From JACPLA01 sp035291905 (GTDB taxonomy: Bacteria > Bacteroidota > Ignavibacteria > UBA10030): a stretch of DNA of 29,255 nucleotides. The stretch spans positions 1-29,255 of the forward strand of contig DATDRF010000093.1 in NCBI GenBank assembly GCA_035291905.1, read 5' to 3'. Positions 1 through 8,301 of this stretch are shown here, piece after piece. The notes under the pieces were generated by a model. That model saw only the letters and a program-made list of their open reading frames with translations. It did no database searches and was not told where the DNA came from. The number at the start of each line of letters is the position of its first letter. The first letter of the stretch is position 1. The translations under genes were made by a program, and so were the position numbers.

Positions 1-527
1 AAAAGGGTCTCTGCAATTGGGTCACCCTCCCACGACCACATCTTGAGACTTTTCATCTCCTGGGGCTTTGCCACCCGCACATTCGTAAACACATGCACGA
101 AACCGACCTCGGCCCATCCGAGAAGAACGTATCCTCCCTCCTCAAATGCCTGACGAAACTCCGTGTCGTACTGGTCATAGATATAGTCGATTTCGTCGTA
201 CGTTCGAAAGAGGAACGGAGAGTCCAGAATTCTCACCTTCGAAGCGATCTCTCCCATGGCGACGCCCGTAAATCCGCCCGAATGAAGCTGGCCCGCCTTG
301 ATCTTCCTCAAGACAACCTTCTCGTCTCCCTGGACGCTGTTTCCGTAGATCTTGAATCCGAGACGGCCACCGCTTTCCTTCCTCACAGCCGCATCGTACT
401 CCTTCATGATGTTCATCCATGAAGTCCCTACGGGCGCCACGGTCGCGAACTTAATCGTGAACTCCTGACCGAGGAGGCTTGTAACAGAAAATCCCAGAAT
501 GAAAACCAACCACGACAATCGTTTCAC
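1..527 (-). CDS. dctP: TRAP transporter solute-binding protein DctP family (partial, 3' end off the left edge)
   Basis: Reading the minus strand from a GTG at 525-527 gives about 175 residues without a stop. They start VKRLSWLVFILGFSV..., a signal peptide ending near SLLGQ. The body carries DctP-family features: FATVAPVGTSW near the N-terminus, then KIYGNSVQGDEK, then MKSLKMWSWEGDPIAET at the edge. These periplasmic proteins bind an organic acid or similar ligand and hand it to the DctQM membrane subunits, which would lie beyond the left edge. GTG is chosen because GGGAG lies about 8 bases upstream and the signal peptide begins there. The gene follows tatT by 36 bases and is probably co-transcribed with it. 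The substrate cannot be told from this fragment. Confidence 0.9.
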   Translation of the reverse strand, partial: MKRLSWLVFILGFSVTSLLGQEFTIKFATVAPVGTSWMNIMKEYDAAVRKESGGRLGFKIYGNSVQGDEKVVLRKIKAGQLHSGGFTGVAMGEIASKVRILDSPFLFRTYDEIDYIYDQYDTEFRQAFEEGGYVLLGWAEVGFVHVFTNVRVAKPQEMKSLKMWSWEGDPIAETL

Positions 528-563
528 AAGAATTCTCCCGCTTTTGATGAGAATACTGTGTTT

Positions 564-1424
564 CTAGAAGAGCTCCGGAATCTGTGCCCGAAGGAGGGCA
601 GCTTTTCGCTTTGCAACCGCATTGGGCAGCCGTGCATCCGGCAGGATATCTATCGACGCATCCTCCACCCTCTTGACAAGCGACTCGAACAGCTCCTGGT
701 CCTGTACCTGAACGGCATAGGTCTTCGCATAATAAACGTATGTCATCAGGAACCCGCCGCCGTTGAGTTCTCTTGCCTTTTCGAAGTGTTCCTTGGCCAG
801 TGCCGGTTTCCCCCCCAGCATCGGAGGTATGCTGCCGTTAATGGCCCCAAGGAAGAGGTGCGCCCCTGCATAGTAGAACGCGGGGTCTTCCCGTGCTACA
901 AACTGCATCATTGCCAGGACCCTTGAGAGGTCGGCCATCGCTTCCAGGTCGCTTCTCGAAATATTGATGTACCCGCCCCAGCAAAATGCAGTCCAGAAAA
1001 CAGAGGGGACATCCTCACGTGAGAGCCCCGCGAGCGCTTTCTCAAAAGTCCGCAGATCCTTCTCCAAACCCTCATCCAAAGACCGGTTTTGCCTCAGAAT
1101 GCGCAGACCGTAGTCACGGCCTCGAAGATAGAAATCCCGAGCGCGCTCAACGCTGTCGTCCTCTGCGAATGCGAGGGCATACGATCCGTAGCCCTGTGCG
1201 GCAAGCAGCAACAAATGTTCGTTTTCGGGATCTCCATCCACGAGGGCCTCAACCAATTTCAGGTTCCCGGCCAATCCTTCCCGCGCAAAGTCGAGATCCG
1301 ATTCCCGAAAATACGCGCGGAATCCGTTGTCCATGATTCCTGACATCGTCCTGATGGCGATCGTTTGAATGCACCCCTGAAGGAAAAAGAGTGCCGTCAG
1401 GAAAAATGTGATCCGATTTTTCAT
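564..1424 (-). CDS. tatT: TatT-family (TRAP-associated TPR) lipoprotein
   Basis: A 286-residue lipoprotein starting MKNRITFFLTALFFLQGC, with a lipobox at LQGC. The body is helical and TPR-like (ENEHLLLLAAQGYGSYALAFAEDDSVERARDFY..., FYYAGAHLFLGAINGSIPPMLGGKPALAKEHFEKA). This matches the T-component family described for Treponema TatT, which forms oligomers that bind the TRAP solute-binding protein in the periplasm. The immediately downstream gene is such a DctP protein, which supports the call. The frame stays open 24 codons further upstream, but the lipoprotein signal fixes the start at 1424. There is no ribosome-binding site; a promoter -10 lies just upstream. Family confidence is high. The role as a ligand reservoir or partner is inferred from the Treponema work. 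Confidence 0.88.
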   Translation of the reverse strand: MKNRITFFLTALFFLQGCIQTIAIRTMSGIMDNGFRAYFRESDLDFAREGLAGNLKLVEALVDGDPENEHLLLLAAQGYGSYALAFAEDDSVERARDFYLRGRDYGLRILRQNRSLDEGLEKDLRTFEKALAGLSREDVPSVFWTAFCWGGYINISRSDLEAMADLSRVLAMMQFVAREDPAFYYAGAHLFLGAINGSIPPMLGGKPALAKEHFEKARELNGGGFLMTYVYYAKTYAVQVQDQELFESLVKRVEDASIDILPDARLPNAVAKRKAALLRAQIPELF

Positions 1425-1429
1425 GAAAA

Positions 1430-1457
1430 AATATACCCAAAAAAAGGCGATATTCAA
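1430..1457 (-). promoter_or_regulatory. tatT promoter, apparently giving a leaderless mRNA
   Basis: On the minus strand TTGAAT (1452-1457), 16 bases, then TATATT (1430-1435). Seven bases past the -10 is position 1423, which coincides with the ATG at 1422-1424, so the message would begin at or next to its start codon. The pattern matches other promoters in this window apart from a spacer one base shorter. Confidence 0.5.
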
Positions 1458-1537
1458 ATCGGTATGATGGGACGGCCGCGGGAATGGAACGCTCACTCCT
1501 TTCCTTCACTTTGAATAAGCAACGACTGTGCCTGTGT

Positions 1538-1566
1538 TTGATACTCACGACAATTAGAAGTATTTT
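1538..1566 (+). promoter_or_regulatory. Promoter of the two-component operon
   Basis: TTGATA (1538-1543), 17 bases, TATTTT (1561-1566) followed by G. The predicted start is near 1573, about 15 bases before the response regulator ATG. It diverges from the tatT promoter with about 80 bases between the two -35 elements, enough room for shared control. Confidence 0.6.
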
Positions 1567-1587
1567 GCCCCGAGAACGAATTGCGGG

Positions 1588-2280
1588 ATGGTCATGCGTA
1601 TTCTTGTGGTCGAAGATGAAGAAAAAGTGGCTCGCTTTATTCAAAAAGGATTGGAAGCGGAGAAGTACCAGGTCACTGTGGTCTACGACGGGAAGAAAGG
1701 AGAGGCCGAGGTGCGCTCAGGCGGATACGATCTTCTCATTCTCGATGTGCTTCTCCCGGGAAAGAACGGCTTTGAGGTGCTGGGTTCACTCCGAAAGGAG
1801 AGGAATGAGACCCCCATTCTCATGCTCACGGCCCGCAGCACAACGGAAGACATCGTACAGGGCCTCGAGCTCGGAGCGGATGATTATCTAACCAAACCGT
1901 TTGCGTTCGACGAACTTCTTGCGCGTGTGCGCTCCCTCCTGCGCCGCAAAGCCCAGTCAAGCACGGTCCTCGTTCTGGCAGATCTCAAGCTTGATACTGT
2001 GACTCATAAGGCCACCAGAAACGGCGTTCCCATCGAGTTGACCAGCCGCGAATACTCACTGTTGGATTTCTTCATGCGTAACCCCAATCAGTTGTTTTCC
2101 CGCCAGTCGCTGGGAGAAAAGGTCTGGGGGTATCAATTTGATACCGGTACGAACATTATTGACGTTTATGTCAACCATTTGAGAAAGAAGATTGACGCAT
2201 CATCCCCGAAGAAGCTCCTCCATACCATACGGGGTAAAGGATATGCACTCGCGGAAAGCGTGCAGCAGATAGGCCGATGA
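1588..2280 (+). CDS. OmpR/PhoB-family response regulator
   Basis: A 230-residue two-domain response regulator. The receiver domain (about 1-120) has the acidic pair at E9-D10, the phosphoacceptor Asp53 in LLILDVLLPG, Thr81 in LMLTA and Lys103 in YLTKPF. The C-terminal winged helix (about 130-225) has the usual ELTSREYSLLDFFMRNP and the ending VNHLRKKID...IRGKGYAL, so it should bind DNA as a dimer after phosphorylation. A second in-frame ATG at 1594 (MRILVVED) is equally plausible as the start. Its stop overlaps the kinase start as ATGA (2277-2280), so the two are translationally coupled. The regulon is unknown. The divergent TRAP operon is a candidate target only because of position. Confidence 0.95.
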   Translation: MVMRILVVEDEEKVARFIQKGLEAEKYQVTVVYDGKKGEAEVRSGGYDLLILDVLLPGKNGFEVLGSLRKERNETPILMLTARSTTEDIVQGLELGADDYLTKPFAFDELLARVRSLLRRKAQSSTVLVLADLKLDTVTHKATRNGVPIELTSREYSLLDFFMRNPNQLFSRQSLGEKVWGYQFDTGTNIIDVYVNHLRKKIDASSPKKLLHTIRGKGYALAESVQQIGR

Positions 2281-3755
2281 AGTTCTTTCGCTCCATACGG
2301 ACAAAACTCACCCTCTGGCACACGGCGTGGCTCGCCGCAATTCTGGTGGCTTTCGGTACCACGGCGTATCTCTACACCAAATCTGTTCTTTCGGATAATC
2401 TGGATCTCTCCCTGCGAAACGAAGTAACGTGGGTGAACGAGTTTATTGAGCCAAAAGCCAAAAAGGTTCGCCTCAAACGGTCAGCGGTAAGGGAACTCCA
2501 GCAACTGAGGAAAAAGGCAGCCGCAGAGCAGCAACAAGAGGAGAAGGAACAGGCCGAAATCGATGAAATCTGGAACCAGATCTATCAGCACACGCTCCTT
2601 GGCCCGCGCAGGCATTTCATTCAGATTCTTGACCGCAACAACGACGTTCTCTACCGCTCGCCCAGCCTCGGGAAACAATCGATCGCCTACAAGGATATAC
2701 CATACAAGTCTGTCAAGACTGTAACAATTCATGATGACTCAGGGCGGGAATTGAGGCTCGCTGTCACTCAAAACGACTACGTGAAGATTATCGTCGGTTA
2801 TCCGCTCGAGGATCTTCAGGATGTGGTGGGGAACCTGTTTCTCACCTTTCTGATCCTTGCCCCTCTGGCCCTTGTGGTGACCCTTATCGGGGGATGGTTC
2901 TTGGCTCATCAGTCCCTCAGGCCGGTCGACGCGATCACCAGAACCGCCCGGGAGATTTCGTTTCAGAACCTTAACCAACGCCTCCCCGTAGCATCCGTGG
3001 ACGATGAACTAGGCCGCCTGAGCTCCACGTTCAACGACATGATTGGCAGGCTGCAGTCGTCGTTTGACCAGGTGCAGAAATTCTCTGCCGACGCTTCGCA
3101 CGAACTAAGGACGCCGCTCACCATCATGAGGGGCGAAATCGAGGTTGCTCTTCGAAGCATGAAGCTCACAAAAGAATCCAGGGATCTCATGACAAGCGTC
3201 CACGATGAGCTCGTTCGCCTCTCCTCCATCGTTGAAAGTCTCATGTCCCTGGTGAAGGCAGACGACAGCCGCATGGCATTTCAATTCCAGAGCGTCGAAC
3301 TGGACAACTTGTTGAAGGGGATCGGAGAGGACACGCAGATCCTCGCTGAGCCGAAGGAAATTATCGTGACCCTCACCAGGATTGAGCCGGTAAGCGTCAA
3401 CGGTGATCCGGCGAGACTGCAGCAGCTTTTCCTCAACCTCGCGGAAAACGCGGTCAAGTACACACCCGCCAAGGGAACAATCAGCTTTTCTCTGGAACGA
3501 AACAACGGCAATGCGGTGGTGCAGGTCAGTGATACGGGCCTCGGCATTCCGACGAAGGATCAATCAAAAATTTTCGACCGCTTCTATCGCGTCGAGCGCC
3601 AGGGAAGCGACAATGTCGGAGGAAGCGGCCTCGGACTTGCCATAGCACGATGGATTGCCGAAGCTCATCACGGATCGATCGAGGTCAGGAGCCGCGTGCG
3701 CAAGGGAAGCACGTTCATCGTGAAACTCCCGATCATCCAGTCGATAACGAGCTGA
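2277..3755 (+). CDS. HAMP-domain sensor histidine kinase
   Basis: A 492-residue membrane histidine kinase, partner of the preceding regulator. Transmembrane helices lie at about 13-33 and 187-209, bounding a periplasmic sensor of about 150 residues. A HAMP domain follows (about 210-262), then HisKA with the phospho-His275 in DASHELRTP, and a HATPase domain with Asn391 (NLAENAVKY), DTGLGIP (419-425) and GGSGLGLAI (448-456). All catalytic motifs are intact. The sensor contains a strongly charged Gln/Glu-rich helix (about 65-100) likely to form a coiled coil, followed by a more normal mixed fold. General architecture resembles heavy-metal/CusS-type and envelope sensors. The signal sensed cannot be read from sequence. 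Confidence 0.94.
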   Translation: MKFFRSIRTKLTLWHTAWLAAILVAFGTTAYLYTKSVLSDNLDLSLRNEVTWVNEFIEPKAKKVRLKRSAVRELQQLRKKAAAEQQQEEKEQAEIDEIWNQIYQHTLLGPRRHFIQILDRNNDVLYRSPSLGKQSIAYKDIPYKSVKTVTIHDDSGRELRLAVTQNDYVKIIVGYPLEDLQDVVGNLFLTFLILAPLALVVTLIGGWFLAHQSLRPVDAITRTAREISFQNLNQRLPVASVDDELGRLSSTFNDMIGRLQSSFDQVQKFSADASHELRTPLTIMRGEIEVALRSMKLTKESRDLMTSVHDELVRLSSIVESLMSLVKADDSRMAFQFQSVELDNLLKGIGEDTQILAEPKEIIVTLTRIEPVSVNGDPARLQQLFLNLAENAVKYTPAKGTISFSLERNNGNAVVQVSDTGLGIPTKDQSKIFDRFYRVERQGSDNVGGSGLGLAIARWIAEAHHGSIEVRSRVRKGSTFIVKLPIIQSITS

Positions 3756-3803
3756 CATTATCACTTAACGTTTCACCATCCTTTCGGAGTGTTTCCCCCT
3801 TTC

Positions 3804-3833
3804 TTGCTTTTCCGTCTTTTTTTCCCCTAATTA
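3804..3833 (+). promoter_or_regulatory. Possible promoter for lpxH-PBP1A
   Basis: TTGCTT (3804-3809), 18 bases, TAATTA (3828-3833) lies in the 138-base gap after the kinase gene. It fits the window's promoter pattern less well than the others. The rest of the gap is T/C-rich, with no clear hairpin terminator for the kinase operon. Confidence 0.35.
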
Positions 3834-3893
3834 TCAAATCTTGTTGAACCTCACACCTGGCAAGAAGCGACAGCATCCCACTGGTTGCCACTC

Positions 3894-4649
3894 ATGAACA
3901 CACAACGCCGCCGAACCTCACGAGGGAAGAAGACCTATTTCTTTTCCGACGCCCACCTCGGCCTGGGAACAAAGGGCGATGACCGCGCAAAAGAGGAACG
4001 GATTATCGCTTTCCTGCGTCAAATTGGGATAGACGCTGAACATGTGTTCATCCTGGGGGATCTGTTTGACTATTGGTTTGAATACCGAACGGTTGTGCCC
4101 AAGGGGTACGCCCGCCTCTTCGCGGCACTCGCGGAGCTCAATGAGAGAGGAATCGGAGTCACGTACCTGGCCGGCAACCACGACTTTTGGATGAAGGATT
4201 ACCTGACCGAGGAATTTGGTATTGAAATCTTCCCCGACCCTATCGAACGAATCATCGGCGGAAAACGTTTCTATCTACACCATGGCGACGGACTTGTGAA
4301 GGACGACAAGGGATACCGGTTCTTGAAGCGTATCCTGAGAAACAAGTTCAATATCTGGCTTTTTTCATGGGTTCATCCCGATATCACGGCAGGAATCGCC
4401 AGATGGTCCTCCCGAACAAGCCGCAATTACACAAGCGGGAGGAAATACGAGGCGACGGACATGATAGATTTTGCGGCAAGGCAAATAACGGCAGGATACG
4501 ACTACGTCATCATGGGTCACAACCATCAGTCCCATCGGAAGAAGATCGGCAAGGGGATGTATATCAACCTGGGAGATTGGATTACGGAGAATACCTACGC
4601 GGTCTTTGACGGAAAGAGGCTGGACCTCAAGCAGTGGAACGGACAGTAG
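3894..4649 (+). CDS. lpxH: LpxH-like UDP-2,3-diacylglucosamine diphosphatase / calcineurin-like phosphoesterase
   Basis: A 251-residue metallophosphoesterase. From the ATG, the metal-binding motifs are DAHLG (about 19-23), GDLFDYWFEY (from 55), AGNHDFW (from 93), HHGD (129-132) and GHNHQSH near the C-terminus. This is the LpxH arrangement, including the DYWFEY stretch. LpxH cleaves UDP-2,3-diacylglucosamine to lipid X and UMP on the inner face of the inner membrane, an early step of lipid A synthesis. A TTG nine bases earlier (3885) is a possible alternative start; ATG 3894 is preferred, although neither has a clear ribosome-binding site. The PBP1A gene starts 3 bases after the stop, suggesting an envelope-synthesis operon. 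Some Bacteroidota paralogues of this family have unproven substrates, so the activity is probable rather than certain. Confidence 0.85.
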   Translation: MNTQRRRTSRGKKTYFFSDAHLGLGTKGDDRAKEERIIAFLRQIGIDAEHVFILGDLFDYWFEYRTVVPKGYARLFAALAELNERGIGVTYLAGNHDFWMKDYLTEEFGIEIFPDPIERIIGGKRFYLHHGDGLVKDDKGYRFLKRILRNKFNIWLFSWVHPDITAGIARWSSRTSRNYTSGRKYEATDMIDFAARQITAGYDYVIMGHNHQSHRKKIGKGMYINLGDWITENTYAVFDGKRLDLKQWNGQ

Positions 4650-4652
4650 AGA

Positions 4653-6956
4653 ATGGCCGATCTAAAGCACTATAGTTCCCAGAAGATGGAGCGCTATTTC
4701 AACGATCCCGAATATCGGCGATCGATTCTTGCCGCACAGCGCGGATTCCTCAGGCGGCATAAGAACAAGTTCATTGCCGCCCTCGCGGTGCTGGTCGCTC
4801 TTTGCGGCTGGTACGGGTTCTACATTATTCAGGGACTCCCCTCTCTCGAACAGCTTGAAAACCCCCGGCTCGAGGTTTCGACAAAGATTTACTCCGTCGA
4901 CGGCGAGGTCCTCGACCAATTCTCCATCAAGAACCGCACGCCTGTAACACTCGATGCCATTCCTGTGGGCCTCCCCGCAGCTCTCATGGCAACCGAAGAC
5001 AAACAATTCTACGATCATTGGGGCGTCAACGCTTCCCGCTTCATCCGCCAAATGATCATCAATATTGTGACGTTTAAGGCTGCCGGGGCAAGCACGATCA
5101 CCCAACAGCTCGCAAGGAACCTGTACAAACTCAAAGGGTCGGAAGAGTCTGTTTTCGACAAGATCACTCGCAAGATCCGCGAGTTCATCACCTCGGTGCA
5201 GATCGAGCGTAACTTCACCAAGAGAGAGATCCTGGAACTCTATCTGAACGAGTCTTATTTCGGGAGGGCCGCCTACGGGATCGAGTCCGCCGCCCAAACC
5301 TACTTCGGAAAAACGGCTTCACAGCTTCAGCCCGCAGAATACACCCTCTTAATCGGAATGCTGAAGGGCCCGAACTACTACGATCCGATCAACAATACTG
5401 AGCGTGCTCTCCAGCGGCGGGACATCGTGATAAGCTCGATGGAGCGCGACGAAATCATTACTCCCGAAGTGGCTATGGAGATCCGCTCCGACACTCTCAA
5501 TTTCCACGTTCCCGATGCCGACATGCGCCAGGGAATCGCTCCGCATTTCGTCGAATGGGTGCGCCAGCAGCTTGTCCGCAAGTCCTCGCAATATGGCTTC
5601 AACTACCTGCGCGACGGCCTCAAAATCTATACAACGCTTGATTCCCGGATGCAGCGATACGCCAATCGGGCTGTCGATGAACACATGAAGGAATTTCAGG
5701 CAAAATGGGATTCGCTCTGGAACTGGGATGCCTATCCCGAGATCCTGGAGGGAAATGTCGAGAAGTACATCACCGACGGAGAGCCCTACAGAAGAGCCAA
5801 GACTCCCGAGGCAAAGGACAGCATCGCCAAGACATTACGTGACAATCCGGCGTTCATTGATTCGGTGAAGAAGCTGGCTCGGACCATCGAAGTGGGTTTT
5901 GTCGTCATCAACCCTCACGACGGGAACATTGTCGCCATGGTGGGCGGTGCAAATTTCCGGTCGTTCAAGTACGGGCTGAACCACGTTACTCAAATCAAAC
6001 GCCAGCCGGGGTCAGCGTTCAAGCCGTTTGTCTATACGACCGCCATCGACAACGGCTATGCCCCGTGCGTGGAGCTCCACAACCAGCCTGTAACGATCCC
6101 CATGCCCGATGGAACACGATGGACCCCTTCGAATTACGACGGTGCCTTTGGGGGCAAATACACGCTTCGTGAGGGATTGAAGAATTCGATAAACCTCATT
6201 GCTGTGAGAGTCATCGAGCAGGGATTCGCGCCGGCCAAACAGGTTGTTGAATACGCGAACAGAATGGGTATCAAGTCCCGAATTCGTCCCTATCCTTCCA
6301 TCGCTTTGGGGGCAGTGGAGGTTTCACCCCTGGAATTAACCTCGTCGTTCGGGGTCTTCGCCAATGAAGGGGTTCTTGTCGAGCCCCTGGCAATCCTCCG
6401 CATTGAAGACAAGGATGGAAATATTATCGAGCAGAATTCGCCCCAGAAGCGTGAGGCGCTCAGCAGGGAGACGGCATTCATCATGACTGACCTGCTGGAG
6501 GGAGTGGTCAACCAGGGGACAGCAAGAAGAGTACGGTGGTACTACCACTATCCGGCTGCCGGGAAAACAGGTACCACCAATGACTATGGCGATGCCTGGT
6601 TTGTCGGTTTCACGCCTCAACTCGCCGCAGGTGTATGGGTCGGATTCGACGATAACCGCATCAAGTTTGGCTACTCCGAAGGGCAGGGAGGAGTTGCCGC
6701 CGCTCCTATTTGGGGAAAGTTCATGAAGTATACGTATGAGGATCCGGCTATGGGATTGACCCTCGAGTACTTCAAACGGCCTGACGGTGTGGTCTCCGAC
6801 ACGATCTGTGTGGAGACAAAGAAGAAGGCGAGGGAATTCTGTCCGGCGAAGATGATCGAAATCTTTAACGCCAAGTACCCCCTCAGCCTGTGCGACAAGC
6901 ACACAAGTGCGGACTGGAACAGCCAGCAGCAAAACCCCAGCAAGATCAATTGGTAG
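4653..6956 (+). CDS. mrcA: Penicillin-binding protein 1A (bifunctional glycosyltransferase/transpeptidase)
   Basis: A 767-residue class A PBP. A cytoplasmic tail (1-40) is followed by one transmembrane helix (about 41-60). The GT51 glycosyltransferase domain includes catalytic Glu115 in ATEDKQFYDHWG and the segment GASTITQQLARNLY. The transpeptidase domain has the active-site SAFK (Ser454, Lys457), SIN (512-514) and KTGT (638-641), so both activities should be intact. It polymerises lipid II and cross-links peptidoglycan in the periplasm. The C-terminus is short, with CVETKKKAREFC suggesting a disulfide. Translation is likely coupled to lpxH. It converges with the next gene, leaving a single base between the two stop codons and no room for a separate terminator. 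Confidence 0.96.
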   Translation: MADLKHYSSQKMERYFNDPEYRRSILAAQRGFLRRHKNKFIAALAVLVALCGWYGFYIIQGLPSLEQLENPRLEVSTKIYSVDGEVLDQFSIKNRTPVTLDAIPVGLPAALMATEDKQFYDHWGVNASRFIRQMIINIVTFKAAGASTITQQLARNLYKLKGSEESVFDKITRKIREFITSVQIERNFTKREILELYLNESYFGRAAYGIESAAQTYFGKTASQLQPAEYTLLIGMLKGPNYYDPINNTERALQRRDIVISSMERDEIITPEVAMEIRSDTLNFHVPDADMRQGIAPHFVEWVRQQLVRKSSQYGFNYLRDGLKIYTTLDSRMQRYANRAVDEHMKEFQAKWDSLWNWDAYPEILEGNVEKYITDGEPYRRAKTPEAKDSIAKTLRDNPAFIDSVKKLARTIEVGFVVINPHDGNIVAMVGGANFRSFKYGLNHVTQIKRQPGSAFKPFVYTTAIDNGYAPCVELHNQPVTIPMPDGTRWTPSNYDGAFGGKYTLREGLKNSINLIAVRVIEQGFAPAKQVVEYANRMGIKSRIRPYPSIALGAVEVSPLELTSSFGVFANEGVLVEPLAILRIEDKDGNIIEQNSPQKREALSRETAFIMTDLLEGVVNQGTARRVRWYYHYPAAGKTGTTNDYGDAWFVGFTPQLAAGVWVGFDDNRIKFGYSEGQGGVAAAPIWGKFMKYTYEDPAMGLTLEYFKRPDGVVSDTICVETKKKAREFCPAKMIEIFNAKYPLSLCDKHTSADWNSQQQNPSKINW

Positions 6957-6957
6957 G

Positions 6958-8298
6958 TCAGCGGATCAAAACCATCCGCCTCGTTTCAACCCTCTCTCCC
7001 GCTACAAGCCTGTAGAAATACATTCCGCTCGCCATTGCCGACGCGCCCCATTGAATTTCATGGAAGCCGGGCCCTTTGCTCCCGTCTGCCAGCACCGCTA
7101 CCTCCCTCCCGAGGACATCGAAGACACTCAACCTCACCTCGCTGACAGTTGAGAGTTGGTAGCCGATGACCGTCGTCGGATTGAACGGATTCGGATGGTT
7201 TTGCCTGAGCACCCATCCCAAACCCGCAACAGGCCGCTCGATTGCTGTCACAGGCGGAAGGAACTGAACGACATGAAGGCCGGACTCGATATCTGAGATG
7301 AGCACCTTGCCGGATGCAAAGAAAGGAAAGACCCCCCACGCACCGTGGAACCCCGTGCCGGCCGAGGGATAACTGTCGTAGAATGCTATTTGTGAAGGAT
7401 CTGCCTTGCTGGTGATGTCCAGAATTCGAAGGCCATCAGTATAGTGAGCAACGTAGGCAAAGTTTCCTTTGACCAAAACATTGTGCGCCAACCCGCTTGG
7501 CCCCAAATAGTTCCCCTCAACATATACCGTATCCGGGCTGCTGATGTTCCACAACTTGACCGTTCGACCAGCATCCTCATACGTGACGGCCAGGTGTGTT
7601 CCTTCCTCCGTGAGCCATGCATTGTGGGCAAATCCTCCGTCGGGAGGAGCAGGGATTGTCCGTACGAGCGCCGGAGGGGAAACGTCAAGATTGTAGATGC
7701 CATAAGTCCCCAAGTAGCCTTCAGAAACATACGCAAGACTGTCTCGGACGTAGACGTCGTGGCATTGCGTACCAAAAGAGTCCACCAGAACTGGGTGGAG
7801 CGGATTCGTAAGACTGAAGATCAGGACCCCTGTCACGCCGTGATACTGGGCAAAGAGCCTTGCGCTGCTCGTGTCAATATAGATGTTATGGGACGATGGA
7901 AGACCCTTGAACGTCGCAGCAAGAGTCGCCGAGTTTGGAAGGCCCGAAAGATCCACAATGTTGAGCCCTGAGTCATTCTCACTCGCCACATAAGCATAAT
8001 GGCGATATGTCTTGATGTCCATCGCAACGGAAACTCCCCCTGGGTTGGGTACGAACCCGACCTCTTTCAGCGTCGGAGCATCCGTGATGTCAATAATGCT
8101 GAGTCCTGTCCTGACCCCCAGCAGGGCATACTCCCTTCCGGCCGAATCGGTGTATCCCCAGCAATCATTGTACCCTATGGCGGGATAGAGATTCTGATTC
8201 CCCAGAAATGTCACTCCGCTCGACTCCTGGGATCGCGCTTGCGCAAGGAACAAAAGAAGGTGAAAGAGGGTAAAGGTGAGCCTTGAATGGACGGTCAT
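6958..8298 (-). CDS. LVIVD-repeat (choice-of-anchor-B-like) secreted protein with T9SS type A sorting domain
   Basis: A 446-residue exported protein. After a signal peptide (LTFTLFHLLLFLAQARSQ), repeated units such as GLSIIDITDAPTLKEVGF, GLNIVDLSGLPNSA and GLRILDITSKADPSQIAF form an LVIVD-type beta-propeller (about 30-350). The last 80 residues (NHPNPFNPTTVIGYQL...SVFDVLGREVAVL...ASGMYFYRL...RRMVLIR) match the type IX secretion C-terminal sorting domain. The protein is therefore probably exported across the outer membrane and anchored to, or released from, the cell surface. Function is unknown; similar proteins are often annotated choice-of-anchor B. It is the last gene of the foldase-shikimate operon, 3 bases after aroB, an odd partner for metabolic enzymes. 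Confidence 0.88.
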   Translation of the reverse strand: MTVHSRLTFTLFHLLLFLAQARSQESSGVTFLGNQNLYPAIGYNDCWGYTDSAGREYALLGVRTGLSIIDITDAPTLKEVGFVPNPGGVSVAMDIKTYRHYAYVASENDSGLNIVDLSGLPNSATLAATFKGLPSSHNIYIDTSSARLFAQYHGVTGVLIFSLTNPLHPVLVDSFGTQCHDVYVRDSLAYVSEGYLGTYGIYNLDVSPPALVRTIPAPPDGGFAHNAWLTEEGTHLAVTYEDAGRTVKLWNISSPDTVYVEGNYLGPSGLAHNVLVKGNFAYVAHYTDGLRILDITSKADPSQIAFYDSYPSAGTGFHGAWGVFPFFASGKVLISDIESGLHVVQFLPPVTAIERPVAGLGWVLRQNHPNPFNPTTVIGYQLSTVSEVRLSVFDVLGREVAVLADGSKGPGFHEIQWGASAMASGMYFYRLVAGERVETRRMVLIR

Positions 8299-8301
8299 GA
8301 T

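Noticed and set aside
175..420. 81-residue minus-strand frame (MDEHHEGVRCG...)
   Set aside because: It lies in another frame of the dctP gene, whose in-frame product has clear DctP motifs.
4662..5297. 211-residue minus-strand open frame
   Set aside because: Antisense shadow of the PBP1A glycosyltransferase region.
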